From Marinobacterium lacunae (GTDB lineage Bacteria > Pseudomonadota > Gammaproteobacteria > Pseudomonadales > Balneatricaceae), in assembly GCF_000705555.1 (NCBI RefSeq), contig NZ_JMQN01000047.1, positions 62,001-126,000 on the forward strand: DNA of 64,000 nt. The letters run 5' to 3'. The notes beneath the pieces were generated by a model, which worked only from the letters and a program-made list of their open reading frames with translations, did no database searches and had not been told where the DNA came from. Position 1 is the stretch's first letter. Each line of letters begins with the position of its first letter. A program made the position numbers and the translations under genes. Shown here in pieces: positions 28,147 through 37,559 of this stretch.

Positions 28147-29040
28147 TCAGTAAGATTGGACGCCATGCTTAAGCAGCATACGCGGGAGTACATCGTCAAG
28201 GTTTTGCACGTCTTTGTCTTCCAGCTCAATCAGCTTGAATCCGTAGCGCTTGTATATATCCTGTTTCTGTTGTTTTCGGGCCAGGTATTTGGGGTCGTTT
28301 TCGTATCCCCAGTATTCGATATATACCTTACCCGTAGGGATGTAGAAGTCGCAGTAGACCTCTTCCTCGATCGGCAGTTTGCGCTCGTATGCATGAACAA
28401 TCTCCGCCATATAGAGCCAGTTATCGATCAGCATTTCAGCCTTCGACCTTACATAGTGGCCGTCGGTGGTACGTAGCTTCGCCTCGAACTTGTCTCTAAA
28501 GCCAGTTGTTCCACCATCATTAGTCTGTTGCGCTTCTACCGATTCAATTTCCCCTTGGACTTCACCGATGGTGCTCTTAAACGCTTTGTTATCGATTATT
28601 GCAGCGGGCCACACCACGTATGGAATACCAGAGCGATAGTCTTCGCGCTGTTCGCCTCCGGCCTTGTTGCCAGAGGCGGTCAAGTTCCATCCCTTAAGTG
28701 ACTTCTCTATCCACCCGAGCTCTGAAAAAATGGAGTTCATGCGATTGGCGGAAAGGTTGTAGAGCTTGCCAATTGCGGTTGCGGACAGCGTCTGGTCCGC
28801 GCCAGCGCTGCTTTGCGTATCATTTGCGCTATCGATCCGCAAATCGCTTGGCCAGCCTATGTATTGACCATACTTGGGGTGTTGAATGTATTGGCCACCA
28901 GCGTTTTCGCCTGCTGGAAGGAGTTGCCACTGATCGTCTTTGCGGCAGATATAGCCTTTTGATTCAAGTATATGGAACAGTTCTTTTGAACTGATGCCGA
29001 GAGATTTGGCAAGAGCCGATGTGGAGATGGTATCGCTCAT
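28147..29040 (-). CDS. Putative PD-(D/E)XK nuclease with duplicated N-terminal domain
   Basis: 297 residues. The N-terminal 150 contain two similar units (about 8-65 and 88-148). Each has an HTH-like opening (ALAKSLGISSKELFHILESKG, then AIGKLYNLSANRMNSIFSEL), then a stretch rich in Gly and charged residues, then a Trp-Pro close (IGWP and VVWP). This layout resembles phage antirepressor KilAC-type domains. The C-terminal 100 residues read like a Vsr/DUF559-type nuclease: RSKAEMLIDNWLY, CDFYIPTGKVYIEYWG with Asp and Glu spaced as in PD-(D/E)XK enzymes, then IYKRYGFKLIELEDKD. It points opposite to the ED genes, with no phage genes beside it. Substrate and role are unknown. Confidence 0.65.
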   Translation of the reverse strand: MSDTISTSALAKSLGISSKELFHILESKGYICRKDDQWQLLPAGENAGGQYIQHPKYGQYIGWPSDLRIDSANDTQSSAGADQTLSATAIGKLYNLSANRMNSIFSELGWIEKSLKGWNLTASGNKAGGEQREDYRSGIPYVVWPAAIIDNKAFKSTIGEVQGEIESVEAQQTNDGGTTGFRDKFEAKLRTTDGHYVRSKAEMLIDNWLYMAEIVHAYERKLPIEEEVYCDFYIPTGKVYIEYWGYENDPKYLARKQQKQDIYKRYGFKLIELEDKDVQNLDDVLPRMLLKHGVQSY

Positions 29041-29172
29041 CGTGTTAACACTCCTTGTAACCGTTAACTCCTTTAACGCCTTATTCTAGCGAGGAATACA
29101 GGGTGCTAGAAGCACAATGAGTGGTGATTGAGGACCTGCGGCCAGAGGTCTGACCGCATACTCAGAGGCGGG

Positions 29173-30132
29173 TTATCCCAGATCGGCCAGCGTCGGCAGC
29201 GCATCGAACGCGCCTTTTCGGGTGACGGCAAAGGCACCGCACTGCATGCCGGTGTGCAGCACCGATTCCAAAATGTCCCGATCATTGAGTGCCTTAAGCT
29301 GCACGCGGTCGATATCGCGGCTGGCCAGTGCATACAGCACGCCGCCGGTAAATGCATCGCCCGCGGCCGTGCTGTCGACGACCTGAGCCTTGGGTGGCTG
29401 CAACTGGCCGTTCAGCTCACGGCTGAAATAGCGCAGCGGGTTACCGCCGTCGGTCAGCAACACAAGGCTGACGCCCGCTTGCTGAATCCGTTCGATGACA
29501 GCGTCTTCGGTGGTATCACGGCAGAGGAACTCAAGCTCTTCGGTGCAGAGCTTGAGCAGGTCGGCCTGACCGATGGCGTCCCAGATGAACGGCAGCGGAT
29601 CCGAGCCCTCGGGCCAGAGATTGTGGCGCAGGTTGATATCGAAACTGACCAGCGTGCCGCTCTCGTGCGCCTTGGCAACGCCTGCGAATGTGGCGTCTCG
29701 AATGCCCGGTTCGGTCAGGGTGTTGGAGCAGTAATGGAAGATGCCGGGCTCTTCGAACCAGGCATCATCGAACTCATCCGGGCGAAACAGCAGGTCGGCC
29801 GAGGGCGAGCGGTAAAACTCGAACGAGCGCTCGCCGTGGGCATCCAGCGATACAAACGCCAGCGCCGTTTTCGCCTCAGCGGTTTGCAACAGGTAATCGG
29901 TATGCACCCCGGCGCCTTGCATCGCCTCTCGCAGGCAATCGCCGAACATGTCCTGTCCGACCTTGCCTGCGAAATATGAGCGCCCCCCCAGCTTGCCAAC
30001 CGCCACCGCTACATTGGCCGGCGCCCCGCCGGGAAAAGCCGTGAAATTCTCCGGTCCATCGGGAGCTGTGCCACCAACGCGATTGGACAGCATATCGATC
30101 AGTGCTTCGCCAAAGCTGATCACCTTTTTCAT
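29173..30132 (-). CDS. PfkB-family fructokinase
   Basis: 319 residues. The N-terminal FGEALIDML and FPGGAPANVAVAVGKLGG motifs and the C-terminal DSTAAGDAFTGGVLYALA motif, with the catalytic Asp, are typical of ribokinase/PfkB carbohydrate kinases. Sequence type and context favour ATP:D-fructose 6-phosphotransferase. The ATG overlaps the pgi stop by four bases, so both are made from one transcript. Fructose-6-phosphate then enters Pgi. Other sugar specificities of this family cannot be ruled out. Confidence 0.88.
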   Translation of the reverse strand: MKKVISFGEALIDMLSNRVGGTAPDGPENFTAFPGGAPANVAVAVGKLGGRSYFAGKVGQDMFGDCLREAMQGAGVHTDYLLQTAEAKTALAFVSLDAHGERSFEFYRSPSADLLFRPDEFDDAWFEEPGIFHYCSNTLTEPGIRDATFAGVAKAHESGTLVSFDINLRHNLWPEGSDPLPFIWDAIGQADLLKLCTEELEFLCRDTTEDAVIERIQQAGVSLVLLTDGGNPLRYFSRELNGQLQPPKAQVVDSTAAGDAFTGGVLYALASRDIDRVQLKALNDRDILESVLHTGMQCGAFAVTRKGAFDALPTLADLG

Positions 30133-31811
30133 GATGGGGTACTCACCTTTTTACGTTCTGTAGCGGTTGAATCTGTAACCTTAGCGGGCTTGTCGGCAGG
30201 TGTCGCTTTATTCTGCGCCGGCGCTTGATGGAGGTGGCTGCGTACGATCTCCATAAGCCCCTGGGTGGATTGGTCGTAGTCGGCGCTTTTAAGCTCGATG
30301 TTGCGGCTGATCTCGGTGGCCAAACGCTTGCCGAGTTGCACGCCCCACTGGTCGAACGAGTTGATATTCCACACCGCGCCCTGCACGAACACCTTGTGCT
30401 CGTAGAGCGCGATCAGGGCACCGAGATTGCGAGGGCTCAGCTTTTCCATCAGCAATATGTTGCTGGGGCGATTGCCGGGACAGGTGGAAAAGTCGAGCAG
30501 CCCGCTCTTTTGATCGCCATTCATGAACGCATTGGCCTGCGCAAGCATGTTGGTGAGTAGGGCAAAGTGGTGTTCCTCAGTTTTCTCGTCCGGCTCCAGA
30601 GAGGCGATAAAATCGATGGGAACAAAGCGCGTGCCCTGATGCAGCAGCTGGAAGAAGGCGTGCTGGCCGTTGGAGCCCGTCTGTCCCCAGACGATGGGGC
30701 CGGTGGCATAGTCCACCGGATGGCCGTCCATATCCACCGACTTGCCGTTGCTCTCCATGTCGAGCTGCTGCAGGAAGGCGGGCAGCTGATGGAGTGCCTG
30801 ATCGTAGGGGATGATCGCCTGCGTTTCCGCGCCCAGGAAATTGATATACCAGATGCCGATCAGCGCCAGAATCACCGGCATGTTGTGCTCAAGCGGTGCC
30901 TCCATAAAATGGCGGTCCATCTCATAGGCCCCTTCGAGCAACTCGATAAACCGGTCGTACCCTATGCTCAGCGCTATGGGCAGGCCGATGCTCGACCAGA
31001 GCGAGTAGCGCCCGCCCACCCAGGCCCAGAACTCGAAGATGTTGTCGCGGCTGATGCCGAACTCCATCGCTGCCGCCTGATTGGTCGACACGGCGATAAA
31101 GTGCTGGCTCATATCCGTCTGCATGCTGGTGTTCTCGAGGAACCAGCGCCGTGCAGTCTTGGCATTGAGCAGTGTCTCCTGGGTGGAGAAGGTTTTGGTC
31201 GAGACGATAAACAGCGTGGTCTCCGGGTCGAGGCCGCCTAGTACCTTGCGGATATGCTGGCCGTCGACGTTGGAGATGAAGTGGAAACTCAGATCCGGGT
31301 GTTTGTAGTTCAACAGTGCACGACAGACCATATTGGGCCCCAGATCGGAACCGCCGATGCCGATGTTGACGATATGGCGGATACGCTTGCCGCTATAGCC
31401 CTTCCACTCGCCGCTGCGTACCTTTTGAGTAAAGGCTTCAAGCTTTTTCAGTCCGGCCCGGATATCGGGCATCACGTCCTTGCCGTTGACCATAAGCGCA
31501 TCGTCGCCGCGGTTGCGCAGCGCGGTGTGCAGCACCGGCCGCTTTTCGGTGACGTTGATGATATCGCCGGAGAACATCTGGGCGCGGCGCTGGCGCAGAG
31601 GCGAATGTTCGGCCAGTGCAATCAGCGCTTTCATTACCTCGTCATTCACCTTGTTCTTCGAATAGTCCAAAAACAGCTCGCCAAGGCGCAAACTCATCTT
31701 GTCAAAGCGTGCGGCATCCTGATTGAAATAGTCGGCGATGCGATCGGATTGGGTTTTCTCTGCAAGGGCCTGAAGCTTTTTCCAGGTCACGGATGAACTC
31801 AACTGGTACAT
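30129..31811 (-). CDS. pgi: Glucose-6-phosphate isomerase Pgi
   Basis: 560 residues. It interconverts glucose-6-phosphate and fructose-6-phosphate. NIGIGGSDLGP, the GGRYSLWSSIGLPIALSIG signature and the GQTGSNGQHAFFQLLHQGT block with the catalytic residues are intact. A C-terminal tail of about 30 residues rich in Lys, Ala, Thr and Pro goes beyond the usual end of about 549. In this operon it lies upstream of fructokinase, which it overlaps. It is divergent from the response regulator gene. Confidence 0.96.
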   Translation of the reverse strand: MYQLSSSVTWKKLQALAEKTQSDRIADYFNQDAARFDKMSLRLGELFLDYSKNKVNDEVMKALIALAEHSPLRQRRAQMFSGDIINVTEKRPVLHTALRNRGDDALMVNGKDVMPDIRAGLKKLEAFTQKVRSGEWKGYSGKRIRHIVNIGIGGSDLGPNMVCRALLNYKHPDLSFHFISNVDGQHIRKVLGGLDPETTLFIVSTKTFSTQETLLNAKTARRWFLENTSMQTDMSQHFIAVSTNQAAAMEFGISRDNIFEFWAWVGGRYSLWSSIGLPIALSIGYDRFIELLEGAYEMDRHFMEAPLEHNMPVILALIGIWYINFLGAETQAIIPYDQALHQLPAFLQQLDMESNGKSVDMDGHPVDYATGPIVWGQTGSNGQHAFFQLLHQGTRFVPIDFIASLEPDEKTEEHHFALLTNMLAQANAFMNGDQKSGLLDFSTCPGNRPSNILLMEKLSPRNLGALIALYEHKVFVQGAVWNINSFDQWGVQLGKRLATEISRNIELKSADYDQSTQGLMEIVRSHLHQAPAQNKATPADKPAKVTDSTATERKKVSTPS

Positions 31812-32083
31812 GGCGGCGTCTCTTATTCTTGGGTGTGAGAAGGACTCTGATCGTTGGTGTTGTAGCCCCGGCAGGTAAATGGGGTATGTCGGGAAGCAGC
31901 GCCCTTTGTAACAGTTGTAACAGGGAGGCGGAGGCTCTGAAAGCTCCGAGGCAGACGATAGGAACTATAGTGCTCAGAGGGGCTAACAACTGAACAACGT
32001 GATCGACCTGTAATAATTGAAATACTGCCGGCGCGGATCTGTGATATGTAGAGCACCGGATAACAATAAAGAAGGGAGATAGG

Positions 32084-32818
32084 ATGACAGAGCCTGTTCG
32101 TCTGCGGATTCTCGTTGTCGACGATGAAGCGGATATGCGCGAGCTGCTGCAGGATCTGCTGGAGGATAGCGGCTACGAAGTGCATACCGCCGCCAGCGGT
32201 GAAGAGATGCGCTCGGCACTGGGGGCGGCCGTCTATTCGCTGGTGATTCTGGATCTGCGCCTCAAGGGTGAAGATGGCATGCAGCTCGCGCGGGAGCTAC
32301 GTCGACAGTCCAGTATTCCGATCATGATGCTGACCGGCAAAGGCGACGAAACCGATCGCATTCTGGGGCTTGAGATCGCCGCGGACGATTTCCTGATGAA
32401 ACCGTTCAACAATCGGGAGCTGGTAGCTCGGGTGAGAGCGACCCTTAGGCGCTCCACGGAACTGAGCGCCCCGACCTCGCGTAACGATCAGTATCGGCAT
32501 GAAAGGCTGAGCTTCGATGGCTGGATTCTGGATCTGTCCGCGCGCACGCTGGCGCGCCCTGACGGCAAGCCCGAGCCACTGACCGGTGCCGAGTTCACAC
32601 TGCTTGAAGCGTTGGTTAAAGCGCATGGTCGGGTACTGAGCCGTGATCAACTGCTGGAGGCTACCCGGGGGCTGGATGCCAATGTGTTTGACCGGACCAT
32701 CGATGTCCTGATTCTGCGGTTGCGCCGCAAGATTGAGCCCAATCCGCGCCAGCCTCGCTACATTCGCACCGAACGTGGCCTGGGCTACCAGTTCTGCGAA
32801 GCGGTGGTTCAGTGTTGA
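32084..32818 (+). CDS. OmpR-family response regulator
   Basis: 244 residues. Receiver domain: acidic pair in LVVDDEADM, phospho-acceptor Asp 57 in LVILDLRLKGEDG, Lys in FLMKPF. The C-terminal winged helix carries LTGAEFTLLEALVKAHGRVLSRDQLLEATRG. It is related to sugar-responsive regulators such as GltR/TorR. It heads an operon with a hybrid kinase, a sugar-binding protein and glucokinase. Likely targets are the nearby sugar genes (inference). Confidence 0.92.
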   Translation: MTEPVRLRILVVDDEADMRELLQDLLEDSGYEVHTAASGEEMRSALGAAVYSLVILDLRLKGEDGMQLARELRRQSSIPIMMLTGKGDETDRILGLEIAADDFLMKPFNNRELVARVRATLRRSTELSAPTSRNDQYRHERLSFDGWILDLSARTLARPDGKPEPLTGAEFTLLEALVKAHGRVLSRDQLLEATRGLDANVFDRTIDVLILRLRRKIEPNPRQPRYIRTERGLGYQFCEAVVQC

Positions 32819-32828
32819 GGCTCTCGGC

Positions 32829-35489
32829 TTGAGTCAGCAAAACCGAGCGGCGGCGCGCCCCTGGATAGGCCGCCACTGGGGCGGGTTGCGTGTGCGTACC
32901 CGTCTGATGATCGCCTTCAGCGTGCTGCTCGGGGCCACGCTTGCCATCGCAATCGTCGGCTGGGTGGGGCTTAGTAATACCGGTACCGCACTTCATCAGT
33001 TTGAAGAGCAGGCGTTACCGGATATCTCACGCTCACTGGAGTTGGCCGAGCGGACCGCAAACCTCGCGGCCGTCGCCCCCTATGTCGCCAACGCCAGCAG
33101 CCCCTTCCTGTTGCAGGGCGAAAGCCAGAACCTGCGTGATCGCATCACCCTCGTGCTGGCACTTGCCGCTGCCATTCCCCAGCTGGATGCGGCGGCGCCC
33201 AAGCTGCAAACGCTGCTGCGCCAACTTGAGCGCACTGTAAACGATCTGATCGATCTCACCCGCGAGCGGTTGTTCCTGCGCGAGGATATGCGCCAGCTTG
33301 AGTATCGCCTGGGCAGCCTTGCTGCGCGCTATGGTGACGATGCCGACAAGGCACAGCTGGTTCAGCTGGCCGAGCGTCTATTGCTGGCCGCACAGGTAAG
33401 TAATCCGGCCGAGCTTGACCTGCTGGAGCAGCGCTATGCGTCCGGCCTTGCAGCGCTCAGAACTGAAGGCGGAATGCAGGAGGGCGCCGACGAGCTGGCC
33501 CGGATAGGCTCAGGCGAGCACAACCTGTTTTCCCTTCGTCTTAAACAGCTTGAGTTCGAACAGCGCAGCGCCTATCTGCTGGCCTCAACCCGTGCTATCA
33601 GCGAGCAGCTCAGCACCGAGGTGGGACAGTTCGTGGCCCATGTCGAAAGCCGGATCGAGCAGCAAAGCCGTAGGGTCGGCAACGCGATCGCCTCGGGTAA
33701 AAGCGGCATTCTGCTGATTACGCTGCTCGGTGTCGCCGTGGCGCTGGCCGGTATCTTGGTTGTGCGTTTGCTGGTCCGGGATCTCGGTGCCGTGACCGGG
33801 TTGATGACGCGACTGGCAGGCGGCGATACCGATCAGCAGACACCGGCGGTGGAGCGACACGACGAGATCGGCGATCTGGCCAGAGCCTTTCATGTGTTTC
33901 GTGAGAATGCGGTTGAGATCACGCGGATCAGCCAGTCGTTGCGTGAGCAAAGCCGACTGCTGGAAACCGTCTTCAATAACATCAACGACGGCCTGAGCGT
34001 ATTCGATGCTCAGGGCAGGCTGCTGGCCTGGAACCCGGGGTATGCCGAGATTCTCCGCCTGCCGCCGGAGCGGCTGGCACCCGGCGTTACGCTCGAGCAG
34101 ATACAGGAGATGCTGGCCGAGGAGGCGCGGGACAGCTGGGCGCTCGACGGTATGGCGCTGGACCGTGAGGAGCTCAATACCCTCAGGCGACAGCGTGTGC
34201 AACGTTTCGAGCGGCACTTTGCCGACGGGCGTATTGTCGAATTTCGCAGCTCGCCGTTGCCCGGTGGCGGCTTCGTAACGCTCTACAGCGATCTGACAGA
34301 GCGCAAGACGATAGAAGAGCAGCTACGACAGTCGCAGAAAATGGAGGTGCTCGGTCAGCTCACCGGCGGTGTGGCTCATGACTTCAATAATCTTCTGGCG
34401 GCGATTATCGGAAACCTTCAGCTGTTGGAAAGCAGGCTCGAACCCGAGAGCCGCGCTGCCAAAAATGCACGCCGTGCGCTGGCAGCAGCCGAGCGTGGCG
34501 GGGGCCTGACCCAGCGCCTGCTGGCCTTTGCGCGCAAGCAACGCTTACAGCCTGAAACGATCGATGTGGACCGCTTGATCGATGAGATGATCGATCTGAT
34601 CGAGTACAGCGTCGGGCCCGCCATCGAGATCAGCCTTGATCTGAACGCCTCGAACTGGCTGGTTAACGTCGACCCCGGCCAACTGGAAAACGCGCTGCTG
34701 AATCTGGCGATCAACAGCGCCTCGGCGATGCCCAAGGGCGGTACGCTGCGATTTGAAACCGACCACCTTTCCAACGCCGGACTTGAAACGGGCGAAGAGG
34801 CGGTGCTGATCAGGGTGCAGGATACCGGCAGCGGTATTAGCGAGGCACATCTTGCCCGTGTGTTCGAGCCCTTTTTCACCACCAAAGAGGTAGGGCAGGG
34901 AAGCGGGCTGGGGCTGAGTATGGTGTACGGTTTCGTGAAGCAGTCACAGGGTGATATCCGTATACATAGCCGGGTCGGCGAGGGCACCTGTATCGAAATA
35001 CTCCTGCCTCGCGCCCCGGCCGCCGCGACGATATCCGGGACAGATAACAAGGATACTGAGCTTGAACAAGGGCAGGGACAGTGGATTCTGGTGGTTGAAG
35101 ATGACCAGCCGGTGCGCGAGATGGCGCAGGAGATGCTGGAGTCGCTCGGGTATAGGGTCGAAGCGGTGGGCGATATCGATGCAGCGTTTTCAGCGCTGAC
35201 CGAGCGCGCCGATTTCGCACTGGTGTTCACCGACATTAATCTGGGAACCGCCTACAATGGGTTGAATCTGGCTCAGGAGGTGTCCGACATGTTACCGGGC
35301 CTGCCGGTGCTGCTGACCTCGGGGCTTCCGGCGGAGCAGCTGACCAGCCGCTACGGCTTGCCTGCGGGGCAATATGTGCTGGCCAAACCCTATCGCCGTG
35401 AAACACTGGCCAATGCCGTGGCCGCCACAATGGCGATGAGTCACCCAGGCGATAGTCGTGATCGTGCCGACGACAAGGAGTCCCGATGA
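32829..35489 (+). CDS. Hybrid sensor histidine kinase with TorS-like sensor
   Basis: About 886 residues from a TTG start ten bases after the regulator stop, with tgagg upstream; longer readings overlap the regulator gene. Order of domains: TM1 (about 26-48), a helical periplasmic sensor of 240 residues, TM2 (about 292-315), HAMP, a PAS-like domain starting near 376, HisKA with VAHDFNNLLAAIIGNL (His near 516), HATPase with DTGSGI and GLGLSMV, and a C-terminal receiver with TDINLG (Asp near 801). This domain order, with a binding protein downstream, resembles TorS/TorT. It lacks an Hpt domain, so the phosphorelay must use another Hpt or direct transfer. Confidence 0.9.
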   Translation: MSQQNRAAARPWIGRHWGGLRVRTRLMIAFSVLLGATLAIAIVGWVGLSNTGTALHQFEEQALPDISRSLELAERTANLAAVAPYVANASSPFLLQGESQNLRDRITLVLALAAAIPQLDAAAPKLQTLLRQLERTVNDLIDLTRERLFLREDMRQLEYRLGSLAARYGDDADKAQLVQLAERLLLAAQVSNPAELDLLEQRYASGLAALRTEGGMQEGADELARIGSGEHNLFSLRLKQLEFEQRSAYLLASTRAISEQLSTEVGQFVAHVESRIEQQSRRVGNAIASGKSGILLITLLGVAVALAGILVVRLLVRDLGAVTGLMTRLAGGDTDQQTPAVERHDEIGDLARAFHVFRENAVEITRISQSLREQSRLLETVFNNINDGLSVFDAQGRLLAWNPGYAEILRLPPERLAPGVTLEQIQEMLAEEARDSWALDGMALDREELNTLRRQRVQRFERHFADGRIVEFRSSPLPGGGFVTLYSDLTERKTIEEQLRQSQKMEVLGQLTGGVAHDFNNLLAAIIGNLQLLESRLEPESRAAKNARRALAAAERGGGLTQRLLAFARKQRLQPETIDVDRLIDEMIDLIEYSVGPAIEISLDLNASNWLVNVDPGQLENALLNLAINSASAMPKGGTLRFETDHLSNAGLETGEEAVLIRVQDTGSGISEAHLARVFEPFFTTKEVGQGSGLGLSMVYGFVKQSQGDIRIHSRVGEGTCIEILLPRAPAAATISGTDNKDTELEQGQGQWILVVEDDQPVREMAQEMLESLGYRVEAVGDIDAAFSALTERADFALVFTDINLGTAYNGLNLAQEVSDMLPGLPVLLTSGLPAEQLTSRYGLPAGQYVLAKPYRRETLANAVAATMAMSHPGDSRDRADDKESR

Positions 35490-36409
35490 AGTCCCTGGCG
35501 GTGAATCTACTGTTTAGCTCTCTGCTGGCGCTGTGTCTGCCAGTGGCGGCAAAGCCGCTGTCGATCGGGGTGTCGGTGTCGGATCTTGGGAACCCCTATT
35601 TCGAGCGGATCGCGCGGGCCGCCGAGCAGGAAGCGCGGCTTCAGGCCGGCAGTGAGGTACAGGTTCAGGTTGTCTCCAGCGCCTATGACCGCCAGCGGCA
35701 GACCGCGCAGATAGACCGTTTCATCGCCGATGGCGTCGATCTGATTCTGCTTTCTGCCGCCAGCTTTGACGGCCTGAACGAGCCGATAGCGCGTGCTCAC
35801 ATGGCCGGTATTTACGTAATCGCCGTGGATGTACGTGCTCAAGGTGCGGACGTTACCGTGACCACCGACAATCGGGCGGCAGGGGCACTGGCGTGTGACT
35901 ATCTGGTCGGCAAACTTCAGGGCACGGGGCGTGTGGCGATTATCAATGGCCCGCCTGTGTCGTCGGTGCTGGAGAGGGTGAACGGCTGCCGCGATCGTTT
36001 TGCACAATCGCCCGGTATCGAGTTGCTGTCGATGGACCAGAACGGCGGTGGCAGTTTCGAGGGCGGTTTCGAGAAAATGACGCACCTGCTGACGGCCTAT
36101 CCGCGTATCGATGCAGTCTTCACCATCAATGACCCGTCGGCATTGGGTGCCGAGCGCGCGGCCAACGAGGCTCAGCGTAGCGAGTTCGTGATCGCCAGCG
36201 TGGATGGCGCGCCTCAGGCACTCGAACGATTGCCCCAGCCGGATACGCTATTGGGCGCGACGGCCGCACAGTTCCCCAGTCGCATCGCCAGAAAAGCGAT
36301 AGAGTTAGGGTTGCGCCTGATTCGGGGCGAAACCTTGGAACGGGATATCTGGCTGATACCGCCTGAGCTGATAACCGCTGACAATGTAGGGGACTTCAAG
36401 CAATGGTGA
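35486..36409 (+). CDS. Periplasmic sugar-binding protein, likely sensor partner
   Basis: 307 residues. Signal peptide (LLFSSLLALCLPVAA) then a ribose/xylose-type periplasmic binding protein: IGVSVSDLGNPYFERIARAA, LILLSAASFDGL, GRVAIINGPPVSSVLERVNG and DAVFTINDPSALGAERA. No ABC permease or ATPase gene adjoins it. The start overlaps the kinase stop as ATGA, so it is translated with the kinase. As with TorT-TorS or ChvE-VirA, it probably binds a sugar and then the kinase sensor domain (inference). A transport role with the FrcBCA-like system is the alternative. Confidence 0.9.
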   Translation: MKSLAVNLLFSSLLALCLPVAAKPLSIGVSVSDLGNPYFERIARAAEQEARLQAGSEVQVQVVSSAYDRQRQTAQIDRFIADGVDLILLSAASFDGLNEPIARAHMAGIYVIAVDVRAQGADVTVTTDNRAAGALACDYLVGKLQGTGRVAIINGPPVSSVLERVNGCRDRFAQSPGIELLSMDQNGGGSFEGGFEKMTHLLTAYPRIDAVFTINDPSALGAERAANEAQRSEFVIASVDGAPQALERLPQPDTLLGATAAQFPSRIARKAIELGLRLIRGETLERDIWLIPPELITADNVGDFKQW

Positions 36410-36425
36410 GAGTGCATACCGTCTT

Positions 36426-37427
36426 ATGAGTGCTGATCAACCCACCTCTGCTCCTGCGGCAAACACCGGCTCCTGTGCGCTGGTGGCCGATATCGGCGGC
36501 ACCCATGCGCGCTTTGCGCTGATGCTGCCGGACCGTTTGCGCCCGCAGCACAACGTAACGCTGGCGGTCGCGGATTTCGATGATATCGAGTCGGCCATTC
36601 GAGCCTATCTGAACCAGGCACCGCTGGCGCAGGGGCTTTGGCCTCAAAAGGCCTGTCTGGCGCTGGCGTGCCCTACCGATCGCGACATGATACGGATGAC
36701 CAATCACGGCTGGTCGTTTTCCCAGGCACGGCTCAAGCGTGATCTAGGGTTTACCCAGTTAGCCGTGATCAACGATTATGCCGCTCAGGCGTACGCCATC
36801 CCCTCGCTTCAGCGGCACGAACTCTTTAACGTCGGTGGCGCAGAGGCATTGACAGAGTATCCGGTAGCTCTCATCGGCCCCGGTACGGGGCTGGGTATCG
36901 CAGGGTTGATTGACGATGGCACCGGGCCACGGGTGGTGGTGAGTGAAGGCGGGCATGCGGATTTTGCGCCCAGCGATGATCGCGAAATCGAGATTCTGCG
37001 CTACCTCATGCGCGATCACGCACATGTGTCTATCGAGCGTATCCTCTCCGGAGGCGGGCTTGTCCGGCTGTATCAGGCCCTGTGCGAGATGCAGGGCGTG
37101 AAGGCCGAACTCATGACGCCCGCCGAAATCAGTGCTGCGGCGATTGGTGACGGGGCGGGTGTCTGTTTAGATACCGTGGAAACCTTCTGTGCCATATTGG
37201 GCAGTGTCGCGGGCAATACCGCACTGACCTTTGGTGCGCGGGGCGGCGTGTTTATAACCGGTGGTATAGTGCCCCGTATGCTCGATCTGTTCGCTGCCAG
37301 CGAGTTTCGTGCCCGTTTCGAGGCAAAAGGGCGGTTGCACGATTATATGTCTGCTATTCCTACACAGGTCGTGATCGCCGAACAGCCGGGGCTCCTTGGG
37401 GCGGCGGCTGCGCTCAGAGCCATGTGA
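36426..37427 (+). CDS. glk: Glucokinase Glk
   Basis: 333 residues, bacterial Glk family. ATP motif LVADIGGTHARFALM near the N-terminus, GPGTGLGIAGLI, EGGHADFAP with the sugar ligands, and FITGGIVPRML. It phosphorylates glucose to glucose-6-phosphate, feeding zwf and edd in this window. It starts 17 bases after the binding-protein gene, so it is probably co-expressed with the sensing system. In Pseudomonas putida glk sits next to a GltR/GtrS-type two-component pair. Confidence 0.95.
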   Translation: MSADQPTSAPAANTGSCALVADIGGTHARFALMLPDRLRPQHNVTLAVADFDDIESAIRAYLNQAPLAQGLWPQKACLALACPTDRDMIRMTNHGWSFSQARLKRDLGFTQLAVINDYAAQAYAIPSLQRHELFNVGGAEALTEYPVALIGPGTGLGIAGLIDDGTGPRVVVSEGGHADFAPSDDREIEILRYLMRDHAHVSIERILSGGGLVRLYQALCEMQGVKAELMTPAEISAAAIGDGAGVCLDTVETFCAILGSVAGNTALTFGARGGVFITGGIVPRMLDLFAASEFRARFEAKGRLHDYMSAIPTQVVIAEQPGLLGAAAALRAM

Positions 37428-37559
37428 ACACCTCTGCTGAACACTCAAGCGTGACGATTCGGGCAAGAATCGGATGGATTACCGATCGATCCGTGTTGAT
37501 ACTGGAGCCAACTGTTTGAAGTGAGGTGGCCCGAGGGTGAGATCGGGCCAAAGCGTACG

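Noticed and set aside
32733-32828. N-terminal extension of the hybrid kinase
   Set aside because: It overlaps the end of the response regulator in another frame; the TTG at 32829 with tgagg upstream is a better start.
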